A DNA stretch of 64,000 nt from Lachnospiraceae bacterium (GTDB lineage Bacteria > Bacillota > Clostridia > Lachnospirales > Lachnospiraceae), in the NCBI GenBank assembly GCA_021205755.1, contig JAJPWX010000003.1, forward strand, positions 26,411 to 90,410, written 5' to 3'. A program made the translations under genes and the position numbers. Shown piece after piece: positions 34,110 to 41,528 of the stretch; the first letter of the stretch is position 1, and each line of letters opens with the position of its first letter. The notes beneath the pieces were generated by a model. It worked only from the letters and a program-made list of their open reading frames with translations. It searched no databases and was not told where the DNA came from.

Positions 34110-34871
34110 ATGGAAGCAATGGAAACACGCAGAAATGCAATTGTCGAACTTGTAAATAAAAACGGCACAGTGAGCTTCGCACAGATCAAGGATGCTTTTC
34201 CGGATGTATCTGAGATGACACTGCGTACCGATTTAAAGACACTGGATGAGGCGAAAAAAATCCTCCGTATCCACGGCGGCGCAAAGTCCGTGCAGACGAT
34301 CTTTGGCACGGATGGTCTCTTAAGCAGTAAGGCCTACCAGAACATCGCCGAGAAGCAGGTCATCGCCCAAAAGGCGCTTACCCTGCTCCACGAGGGGACG
34401 AGCCTCTTTCTGGATTCCGGAAGCACCACGACCGCGTTCGCGAAGCTGATTCCCGACCAGGCAGACCTGATCTACACCACAGGCTTAAGCTGCGCGGCGG
34501 AGCTGAAAGACCTCTCCCGCCCCACTGTCATGATTCCGGGCGGTCAGCTGAACCGCTTCAGCCAGAGTGTATTCGGCAGTCTCGCGGTCCACGAGCTCGA
34601 GCGTGTCAATTTCGACCAGGCATTTCTGGGAACCACAGGCTTTGACTTTTCCGCGGGCTTTACCTGCGGCATCAGCGAGGAAGCCTTTTTAAAGCAGACT
34701 GCGATCCGCCAGGCGGATCAGGTCATTGTGCTGATGGATTCCTCCAAAATCAACGTAAAATGCAGCTTCCGCTTCAGTCGGCTCTCCGATGTAGACATCA
34801 TCGTATCCGACGGGAATCTGCCGGAAGAATTCCTTGCAGCATGCAGGGAGCAACAGATCACGGTTCTGTAG
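34110..34871 (+). CDS. DeoR/GlpR-family transcriptional regulator
   Basis: A 253-aa sugar-phosphate-responsive regulator. Residues 5-58 hold the DeoR helix-turn-helix (RRNAIVELVNKNGTVSFAQI, then FPDVSEMTLRTDLKTL), and the C-terminal DeoRC effector domain has 'LFLDSGSTTTAFAKLI' and 'FLGTTGFDFSAGFTC', the sugar-phosphate isomerase-like fold that binds an effector. ATG 34110 follows AGGAGG. It is placed between the metabolic genes and the PTS genes of the cluster, so the AAATTGT sites at 31384, 31417 and 31534 are its likely targets. Confidence 0.9.
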   Translation: MEAMETRRNAIVELVNKNGTVSFAQIKDAFPDVSEMTLRTDLKTLDEAKKILRIHGGAKSVQTIFGTDGLLSSKAYQNIAEKQVIAQKALTLLHEGTSLFLDSGSTTTAFAKLIPDQADLIYTTGLSCAAELKDLSRPTVMIPGGQLNRFSQSVFGSLAVHELERVNFDQAFLGTTGFDFSAGFTCGISEEAFLKQTAIRQADQVIVLMDSSKINVKCSFRFSRLSDVDIIVSDGNLPEEFLAACREQQITVL

Positions 34872-34924
34872 GATTTATACTTGCCCCGATGTTGACAGCA
34901 GACCAGAGCCGATCAGCCTATATT

Positions 34925-35100
34925 GTAACAGTTCAGAACAGCATCGAAATGAAAAGACTGACTGTGCAGGTTTACCTGCTAAAGGCAGTATTTTCATTTC
35001 GGGATGGGCGGAACGCCCATCAAGCCACAGACATATGACGCGTTAGCGGCATATAGCCTGCATCGCAGGCGGTCTGCGGCCTGCTATTCTGAATCGTTAC
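34925..35100. repeat. 176-bp inverted-terminal-repeat element (family A, longest copy)
   Basis: GTAACAGTTCAGAACAG at the left and CTATTCTGAATCGTTAC at the right are imperfect 17-bp terminal inverted repeats. The interior has further palindromes (GGCGGAACGCC, GCGTTAGCGGC, GCCTGCATCGCAGGC) and no ORF. It occupies the gap between the DeoR and mtlA genes. Size, ends and related copies at 1928, 26315 and 54161 suggest a MITE-like element. Confidence 0.65.
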
Positions 35101-35121
35101 CCTATTTTCAAGGAGAAAGAA

Positions 35122-37140
35122 ATGAAAGCAAAGGTACAAAGCTTCGGCAAATTTTTATCGGCGATGGTAATGCCAAATATCGGCGCTCTGATCGCGTTTG
35201 GTTTTCTTGCCGCACTGTTTATTGACACCGGATGGATTCCAAATGAAGGCTTTAACAGCATGGTCAGTCCCATGCTCACCTATCTGATCCCCATCCTGAT
35301 TGCCTCTACCGGCGGCTATATGGTCGGCGGGGAACGCGGCCGCGTAGCTGGCGCGATTGCAGTTATCGGCGCCATCATGAGCAACACAGATGTCACGATG
35401 CTGATGGCAGCCATGATTATGGGACCGCTCGCAGGCTTTTGCATCAAAAAGTTTGATGAGGCAATGGACGGCCATATGCCCGCGGGCTTTGAGATGCTGA
35501 TCAATAATTTTTCTGTCGGCATCATCGGCATGCTGCTGGCGATGCTCGGCTATGTCCTGATCGGACCGGTCATGAGCGCAATCCTCTCCGTTCTGACCGC
35601 AGGAGTTAACATCCTGATCAACAACAACCTGCTTCCGCTTGTCTCGATTCTGCTGGAGCCGGCGAAGGTGCTTTTCCTAAACAACGCCATCAATCACGGC
35701 GTATTTACACCGATTGCGACGGCACAGGCTGCGGAAACCGGAAAATCCATCATGTACATGCTGGAGACCAACCCCGGACCTGGACTTGGCGTGCTGCTGG
35801 CCTACATGTTCTTCTGCAAGGATAAGGCAACAAAGGATTCCGCTCCGGGTGCCGTAATCATCCATCTGTTCGGCGGCATCCACGAGATTTATTTCCCGTA
35901 CATCCTGATGAACCCGATTGTCATCATCGCTCCGATCGTCGGCAACATGGCCGCTATCTTCTGGTACACCATCACTGGCTGCGGCCTGGTAGGCCCGGCT
36001 TCTCCGGGGTCTATTATCGCATTCCTGATGATGACGCCCGGCTCAGATATGCTCAAGGTCATCATCGGCGTGCTGTTAGCGACCGGCGTCTCTTTCGTCA
36101 TCGCCGCCCCGATTGTGCGGATGGCAGGCGACAAGAGCCTGGAAGCCGCACAGGGACAGGTAGCCGCGATGAAAGCGGAATCCAAGGGTCAGACCGCAGC
36201 GATACCGGCAACGGAAAAAATCGCGGACTCCTCCGCAGTGAAGAAAATTATCTTTGCCTGTGACGCAGGCATGGGCTCCTCCGCGATGGGCGCCACCAAA
36301 TTCCGTAACCGCATCAAAGACATCCGCCCGGATATTAAGGTAACAAATACTTCGGTAGACACCATCCCCGGCGACTGCGACATCGCAGTCGTGCAGACGA
36401 CACTGGCCGCCCGCGCACAGAAATCCGCGCCGCAGGCCCAGCTGATTACCATCGGAAACTTTCTCGCAGACCCTGCGCTGGATGAACTCTACGCGCAGCT
36501 GACCGCTGACGCAAAGATCTCAGAAAAGAATAGTGCTGACGTAAATCCGTCCGATGCAGCTTCGAAGAGCACAAAAGCAGAAGCAAATGCAGCAGCAGCA
36601 AAAGAAGCCGCAGTGATAAAAACAGACTCGTCTGTGAACACGCCTTCTCAGATAGATGCAGCAAGCAGCTCTGCCGAAAAAATGGTTTCCGACACAGAAG
36701 AAGATATCCCCTTTGAAAAGAAGCAGGTCATCATTGCAGACGGCATTCAGCTTGGATTAAAACCGGTGAGCAAGGAAGAAGCAATCCAGGCAGCCGGTGA
36801 ACTTCTCGAAAAACTTGGCTATGTCGGACACAATTATGTGGAAGCGATGCAGGAGCGGGAAAAGCTGACCACCACCTACATGGGTATGGGCGTAGCCATC
36901 CCGCACGGCACCACGCAGGCCAAAGGAACCGTAAAGAAGACCGGCATTGTTTTCCTCCAGTATCCGGAGGGCGTTGATTTCGGAGACGAAAAAGCACAGC
37001 TGATTTTCGGCATCGCCGGAATCGGCGACGAGCACCTCGACCTGCTCGCGAAGCTCTGCACAATGCTTGAGGACGAGGAACGTATGGAAATCCTGAAAAC
37101 GACAAAGGATGTCGACTGGGTGCTCGCACAGCTCTCGTAA
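35122..37140 (+). CDS. mtlA: Mannitol-type PTS transporter EIICBA
   Basis: A 672-aa membrane permease/phosphotransferase with all three domains in one chain, as in E. coli MtlA. IIC (1 to about 345) has eight or so hydrophobic segments with 'FLNNAINHGVFTP' and 'LFGGIHEIYFPYILM'. IIB (about 373-465) starts IIFACDAGMGSSAMGA with its phospho-Cys near residue 380. IIA (about 535-672) has the phospho-His in VAIPHGT near residue 595. The B-A linker (about 475-530) is an unusually long Ala/Ser/Lys-rich stretch. ATG 35122 has AAGGAG. HPr and Enzyme I genes follow, so the whole phosphorelay is encoded together. Mannitol specificity is by family; a related hexitol is possible given the neighbours. Confidence 0.9.
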   Translation: MKAKVQSFGKFLSAMVMPNIGALIAFGFLAALFIDTGWIPNEGFNSMVSPMLTYLIPILIASTGGYMVGGERGRVAGAIAVIGAIMSNTDVTMLMAAMIMGPLAGFCIKKFDEAMDGHMPAGFEMLINNFSVGIIGMLLAMLGYVLIGPVMSAILSVLTAGVNILINNNLLPLVSILLEPAKVLFLNNAINHGVFTPIATAQAAETGKSIMYMLETNPGPGLGVLLAYMFFCKDKATKDSAPGAVIIHLFGGIHEIYFPYILMNPIVIIAPIVGNMAAIFWYTITGCGLVGPASPGSIIAFLMMTPGSDMLKVIIGVLLATGVSFVIAAPIVRMAGDKSLEAAQGQVAAMKAESKGQTAAIPATEKIADSSAVKKIIFACDAGMGSSAMGATKFRNRIKDIRPDIKVTNTSVDTIPGDCDIAVVQTTLAARAQKSAPQAQLITIGNFLADPALDELYAQLTADAKISEKNSADVNPSDAASKSTKAEANAAAAKEAAVIKTDSSVNTPSQIDAASSSAEKMVSDTEEDIPFEKKQVIIADGIQLGLKPVSKEEAIQAAGELLEKLGYVGHNYVEAMQEREKLTTTYMGMGVAIPHGTTQAKGTVKKTGIVFLQYPEGVDFGDEKAQLIFGIAGIGDEHLDLLAKLCTMLEDEERMEILKTTKDVDWVLAQLS

Positions 37141-37166
37141 ATCGCGAATTGTATTCTGCCTTACCT

Positions 37167-37194
37167 CGCTTCCTGAAATCCATCACAGGAAGCG
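37167..37194 (+). promoter_or_regulatory. Intercistronic hairpin between mtlA and ptsH
   Basis: CGCTTCCTG and CAGGAAGCG form a perfect 9-bp stem with no T-run; an AATTGT box lies just before it. It may be a processing or stabilising site that separates expression of the transporter from HPr/EI. Confidence 0.45.
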
Positions 37195-37288
37195 GGTTAA
37201 AGCAAAACAAGAATAATACACAAAAAAGCTTCACATACTAACAGATATTACAGTAAAGCAATCAATAAAAGAAAGGAAGAAAACCACT

Positions 37289-37546
37289 ATGAAAACATTT
37301 GACTACACCATCACAGACGAACTCGGTATCCATGCACGTCCGGCAGGAGAACTGGTAAAAGAGGCAAAGAAATACACCTCCACCATCTCCATCAATGCGA
37401 ACGGCCGAAAAGTAAACGCTACCAAGCTGATGATGATCATGAGCCTTGGCGTAAAGAAAGGCGTGACCGTGACAGTCGAAGCTGACGGCGAGGACGAGGA
37501 TGCGGCAATCGCAGGAATGCAGACATTTTTCTCGGAGAATCTGTAA
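37289..37546 (+). CDS. ptsH: HPr phosphocarrier protein, Ser46 replaced by Lys
   Basis: An 85-aa HPr. The active-site His15 lies in ELGIHARPAG, as required to pass phosphate from Enzyme I to EIIA. In the regulatory helix, where Gram-positive HPr has Ser46 (LKSIMGVMSLG), this protein reads NATKLMMIMSLG with Lys at 46. It therefore should not be phosphorylated by HPr kinase and should not act as a CcpA corepressor. ATG 37289 follows AAAGGAAG. It is located between mtlA and ptsI, so it looks like a dedicated carrier for this PTS; a conventional HPr is expected elsewhere in the genome. Confidence 0.93.
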   Translation: MKTFDYTITDELGIHARPAGELVKEAKKYTSTISINANGRKVNATKLMMIMSLGVKKGVTVTVEADGEDEDAAIAGMQTFFSENL

Positions 37547-37593
37547 AGGTCTGCCTGCTGTTCTGCGGCAGGCGCGGAAGGGGGAATTCTCTC

Positions 37594-39207
37594 ATGGAGC
37601 AATACCAGGGCAAAACAATTTTTAATAAAATAGCGATTGGGAAGGTGTTTCTTTATCAGAAAAGAGAAACACAGGTAAAAAGAAAACACATTGAGGACGC
37701 TGAAGCGGAAATCGCCCGCTTCGACGCGGCAAAAGAGGCGGCGCTCGCCCAGCTGGATCAGATCTACGCAAAAGCGCTGAAGGAAGTGGGCGCGGACAAT
37801 GCGGCCGTTTTCGAGGTACACAAAATGATGATGGAGGACGAGGATTATCTGGATTCCATCTACAATATGATCCGCGGGGAGCTTATCAACGCGGAGTACG
37901 CGGTCGCGACGACCGGGGACAATTTTGCCGAAATGTTCGCGCAGATGGACGACGCCTATATGCAGGCACGCGCGGCGGATGTAAGGGACATTTCCGAGCG
38001 TCTGGTCGCGGTGCTGTGCGGCGGCAATACAGATATGCATGCTCTGAACGAGCCGGTTATCCTGATGGCGGACGACCTGGCGCCAAGCGAGACGGTGCAG
38101 ATGGACAAGTCAAAGATTCTGTCCTTCGTTACCCGTCATGGTTCTTCCAATTCCCACACGGCCATCCTGGCCCGCACGATGAACATTCCCGCTGTAATCG
38201 GCATCGATATCCAGGATGACTGGGCCGGTAAAACAGCCATCGTGGACGGCTATACCGGAACCGTGATCATCGACCCGGATGCGGCGACCCTGGAGCAGAT
38301 GAGCGAAAAAATGCGCGAGGACGAGCGAAAACAGCAGCTTTTGAGGGAGCTTCGCGGCAAAGAAACCATCACAAAAAGCGGCAAAAAAATACACCTGTAC
38401 GCCAACATCGGCAGTGTCTCCGATGTCGCCCAGGTGCTGAAAAATGACGGCGAGGGAATCGGTCTGTTCCGGAGCGAATTTCTCTATCTGGAATCCGAAA
38501 CCTTCCCGACCGAGGAAGAACAGTTCAAGGCCTACAAAATGGTCGCCCAGAATATGGCCGGCAAAAAGGTGGTCGTCCGCACGCTGGACATCGGCGCCGA
38601 CAAGCAGGTCGATTATTTTAACCTTGAAAAAGAAGACAACCCCGCCATGGGCTACCGCGCGATCCGCATTTGCCTGGATCAGCAGGAAATCTTCCGCACA
38701 CAGCTGCGCGCGCTGCTGCGGGCGAGCGCCTTCGGCAACATTTCCATCATGTTCCCGATGATTATTTCCGTGCAGGAAGTATTGGAGAGCAAACGGATTC
38801 TGGAGGAAGTAAAGGCAGAGCTTCGCGAGCAGAATATTCCATACAAAGATGTAGAAGTCGGCATCATGATCGAGACACCGGCCGCCGTATGGATCAGCGA
38901 AGAGCTGGCAAAAGAAGTCGATTTCTTCAGCATCGGCACCAACGATCTGACCCAGTATACGCTGGCGATCGATCGACAGAACCCGAAGCTGGACAACATC
39001 TACGATTCTCATCACCCGGCTGTCCTCCGTTCCATCCAGACGGTTATTGAAAACGGGCACAAAGGCGGCGCCTGGGTCGGCATCTGCGGCGAACTCGGCG
39101 CGGACACCACCCTGACCGAGACCTTTGTCGAAATGGGCATCGACGAGCTGTCCGTCTCCCCGTCCTTCATCCTGCCGGTGCGGGAAGCTGTGCGGAATCT
39201 GGAGTAA
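37594..39207 (+). CDS. ptsI: PTS Enzyme I (phosphoenolpyruvate-protein phosphotransferase)
   Basis: A 537-aa cytoplasmic Enzyme I, slightly shorter than the usual ~570 aa. The N-terminal swivelling domain carries the phospho-His in RHGSSNSHTAIL (His188), followed by the PEP-binding barrel with 'GIGLFRSEFLYL', 'RTLDIGADKQ', 'GYRAIRICL', 'VGIMIETPAAVWI' and 'FSIGTNDLTQYTLA'. It starts the phosphorelay PEP to EI to HPr to EIIA. ATG 37594, 47 bp after ptsH, is preceded by GGAAGGGGG. It is ended by a strong terminator, closing the cluster. Confidence 0.94.
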   Translation: MEQYQGKTIFNKIAIGKVFLYQKRETQVKRKHIEDAEAEIARFDAAKEAALAQLDQIYAKALKEVGADNAAVFEVHKMMMEDEDYLDSIYNMIRGELINAEYAVATTGDNFAEMFAQMDDAYMQARAADVRDISERLVAVLCGGNTDMHALNEPVILMADDLAPSETVQMDKSKILSFVTRHGSSNSHTAILARTMNIPAVIGIDIQDDWAGKTAIVDGYTGTVIIDPDAATLEQMSEKMREDERKQQLLRELRGKETITKSGKKIHLYANIGSVSDVAQVLKNDGEGIGLFRSEFLYLESETFPTEEEQFKAYKMVAQNMAGKKVVVRTLDIGADKQVDYFNLEKEDNPAMGYRAIRICLDQQEIFRTQLRALLRASAFGNISIMFPMIISVQEVLESKRILEEVKAELREQNIPYKDVEVGIMIETPAAVWISEELAKEVDFFSIGTNDLTQYTLAIDRQNPKLDNIYDSHHPAVLRSIQTVIENGHKGGAWVGICGELGADTTLTETFVEMGIDELSVSPSFILPVREAVRNLE

Positions 39208-39215
39208 AATCGAGT

Positions 39216-39248
39216 AGGAGGCAGTCTTCTGCCTCCTGCTCTACTTTT
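39216..39248 (+). terminator. Terminator of the PTS cluster
   Basis: AGGAGGCAG-TCTT-CTGCCTCCT followed a few bases later by TTTTT. It lies between the convergent ptsI and cobT genes. Confidence 0.85.
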
Positions 39249-39261
39249 TCCTTTTTCTTCC

Positions 39262-40323
39262 TCAGTTCAGTTCCTGATATGCCTCCACCTGAATCTGTTC
39301 AAACGTACTCATCCTGTGGTAAATCTCTGCCCCCATATCAATCAGCGGAAACGCGGCGACCGCACCGCTGCCTTCTCCAAGGCACATCCCCGCATCCAGC
39401 GCCGGTTCCAAAGCAAGTTCCTTCAGAATCCTGCGCGCGGCAGGCTCCTTTGACACATGTGTCGCCAGCATATAATCCCTCGCCGCCGGACACAGCTTCA
39501 CTGCCAGAAGCGCTCCCACAGAAGAGATAAATCCATCAATCAGCACCGGAATATGATAGCAGGCCCCGCCCAGGAACAGTCCGGCAATCCCGGCCAGGTC
39601 AAATCCGCCGACACAGGAAAGCACCGTGAGGGGATCCGCTTCAAACAGATTCCAGCGGTCAATCGCCTCCTGGATGACCTGTATTTTCTTATTCAGTCCT
39701 TCCGTAGAAAGCCCCGCGCCGCGTCCGGTCATCTCCACTGCCGGAACACGAAGCAGCGCACTCGCCACCGCGCTGGATGTCGTCGTATTGCCAATCCCCA
39801 TCTCTCCGGTCGCGATCAGATCATACCCCTGCCCCATCAGTTCTCCCGCCAGGGACACGCCGACCATCAATGCCTTCACTGCCTCATCGCGGCTCATGGC
39901 CGGTTCCTTCGCAAAATTCTTTGTTCCATAGGCAATTTTGCGCTTTTCTACGCGCGGCGTATCCACCGCCATCCCAATGTCAATCGGGCGGATATCCGCT
40001 CCGGCAAGGCGGCACATGATCGCCGCACAGGACTGCTCATCGAGAAAGTTTTCTGCTACAATCGCCGTCACCTCCTGCCCGGTCTGTGTCACACCCTCTT
40101 CTACAACGCCGTTGTCCGCGCACATCGGCACAAGAATCTTTTTCCCAGTGCGAATCTCCGGACTATACTGCGCCGCCGCGATGCGCGCAATCGCATCCTC
40201 CATCCACCCAAGGCTGTGGAGTGGTTTCGCAATGCTGTTCCAGCGTTCCCGGCAGACGGCAGCAGCGTCCGCATCGCCTGGAGTAATGTTTTTCAGAATC
40301 TGATAAAACTGTGTTTCTTCCAT
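39262..40323 (-). CDS. cobT: Nicotinate-nucleotide-dimethylbenzimidazole phosphoribosyltransferase
   Basis: A 353-aa CobT, which makes alpha-ribazole phosphate from NaMN and the lower ligand base; CobC then dephosphorylates it. Family signatures are 'VPMCADNGVVEEGVTQTGQEVT', 'TGEMGIGNTTTSSAV', 'TGRGAGLSTEGLNKK', 'VLIDGFISSVGALLA' and 'GMCLGEGSGAVAAFPLID' with the catalytic Glu in that last motif. The start at 40323 has GGAGG; the frame extends 10 codons further without a site. It is the last gene of a minus-strand run from fic, SNF2, SWIM and a TIGR04076 gene, spaced 12-110 bp. Confidence 0.94.
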   Translation of the reverse strand: MEETQFYQILKNITPGDADAAAVCRERWNSIAKPLHSLGWMEDAIARIAAAQYSPEIRTGKKILVPMCADNGVVEEGVTQTGQEVTAIVAENFLDEQSCAAIMCRLAGADIRPIDIGMAVDTPRVEKRKIAYGTKNFAKEPAMSRDEAVKALMVGVSLAGELMGQGYDLIATGEMGIGNTTTSSAVASALLRVPAVEMTGRGAGLSTEGLNKKIQVIQEAIDRWNLFEADPLTVLSCVGGFDLAGIAGLFLGGACYHIPVLIDGFISSVGALLAVKLCPAARDYMLATHVSKEPAARRILKELALEPALDAGMCLGEGSGAVAAFPLIDMGAEIYHRMSTFEQIQVEAYQELN

Positions 40324-40362
40324 AATAATATTCCTCCGTTTATTGCTGAACAACTCGCCTGT

Positions 40363-40677
40363 TTAATCAGCTTCCTCTTCCAATGCTTCAATCAGAAAGC
40401 TTACAGGGCGAAATCCATCGTTACAGGAGATCAGCGCTGATTTTTTGTTCTTCATCCACCCGCTATATATATCTTCTCCGCCACAGGCAAGAGTCATAGC
40501 AAACGGTGAGATGCTTTCCCATGCACTTTCACAAAAGCCATCCGGTTTCTTCCAGCCGTTCGCAATAAAAACCTGTCCCTCTTTTATATTACAGGCATCC
40601 GAAATCGGATTCTCATATTGCTCCATCAAATCTTTATAACAGGCAACACGAATGGCTGTTATCCTGCATTTTTTCAT
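40363..40677 (-). CDS. TIGR04076-family small protein
   Basis: A 104-aa protein resembling the TIGR04076 family: opening KKCRITAIRVACYKDLMEQY, then 'CNIKEGQVFIANGWKKPDGFCESAWESISPFAMTLACGGE'-type core, with several conserved Cys and Trp. No function is established for the family; relatives occur beside redox or cofactor genes. The gene lies 12 bp after the SWIM gene and 39 bp before cobT on the same strand, so it is probably co-transcribed with them. Confidence 0.75.
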   Translation of the reverse strand: MKKCRITAIRVACYKDLMEQYENPISDACNIKEGQVFIANGWKKPDGFCESAWESISPFAMTLACGGEDIYSGWMKNKKSALISCNDGFRPVSFLIEALEEEAD

Positions 40678-40689
40678 ATCTCTCCCACC

Positions 40690-41412
40690 TCATATCCCAA
40701 ATATTGCCGCCGTATCCATATCATCCATAATTCTGCTGCTTGGTTTGTTTTCATTTGCCAGCATTGCTTCGACTTTATTTGCCAGCGTAACGTCAATAAA
40801 ACGTCCCACATCAATCCCCCTCAGCTCAAAAAACAGAAGAGGCTGTTCATCCAAACGAACGCCTACGCCATAAAGTGCAGCTGCGACATGTTTGCACATC
40901 AGCGCCCAGTCTGGGCAGCTGCAATTGAAACTGATTTCACGGGGTGTCGGGAAGAGACCATCCTCTCCCTGGAACAGTTCCTGCATCTCAACCGGAAAAT
41001 CGCCTTTCAATAACTTTTCAATATTCTCCAGCCGACGTCCGCATCGGTCGATTATGTTCTGACATTTTTCTTCGGAAAGCGGACTGATGCGTATTTCCAC
41101 TTTGTAAGGAACCTTCCGGGTTCCCTGCACTCTCGCAAGGATCTTGCCTTTTTGTATTTTCAAATCCAGCACAGAGCCATTCCGGACGTATCTCTTCCCC
41201 CGATCAAGTCGGCTTTCGTAGTCTGCATATTGCTCCAGATTCGCACACCAGGCCTTGCCCCACCAGCTTGTCGCGATATTGCGCCCCTTCACGGCCACCG
41301 GTTCCAGAACATTTCCCTTTTTTGCTTCTTTTTTCTTCGTCGCCTCTGCGTTTTTCCTAAGCTGCTTCGCATCCGGCTGGCTGTAGTTTCCAGTCTCCCA
41401 GTATCTACTCAT
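40690..41412 (-). CDS. SWIM zinc finger protein
   Basis: A 240-aa protein with the SWIM motif CxCx(n)CxH in FNCSCPDWALMCKHVAAAL (about residues 173-191), a zinc-binding fold found with SNF2 helicases and in transposon proteins. The N-terminal part 'TSWWGKAWCANLEQYADYESRLDRGKRYVRNG' is typical of the bacterial SWIM protein that accompanies an SNF2 ATPase. The SNF2 gene lies immediately upstream on the same strand, so the pair probably acts on DNA or nucleoprotein together. ATG 41412 has only a weak ribosome site. Confidence 0.87.
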   Translation of the reverse strand: MSRYWETGNYSQPDAKQLRKNAEATKKKEAKKGNVLEPVAVKGRNIATSWWGKAWCANLEQYADYESRLDRGKRYVRNGSVLDLKIQKGKILARVQGTRKVPYKVEIRISPLSEEKCQNIIDRCGRRLENIEKLLKGDFPVEMQELFQGEDGLFPTPREISFNCSCPDWALMCKHVAAALYGVGVRLDEQPLLFFELRGIDVGRFIDVTLANKVEAMLANENKPSSRIMDDMDTAAIFGI

Positions 41413-41446
41413 TTCTATATTACCCCCGCCATTTGCAACTGCTTCG

Positions 41447-41528
41447 TATCTTCACAGTTTCCGTGATTCAGAACTGTTCCTTACCTTCGCAGTTTCCGCA
41501 ATTCATAACTATTTCCTATCTTCACTAC
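41447..41528. repeat. 35-bp tandem repeat between the SNF2 and SWIM genes
   Basis: Two imperfect 35-bp copies (starting at 41447 and 41482; core CTTCRCAGTTTCCG then ATTCAKAACTRTT) and a third partial copy from 41517 that runs into the SNF2 stop codon. No coding role is apparent. Confidence 0.6.
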
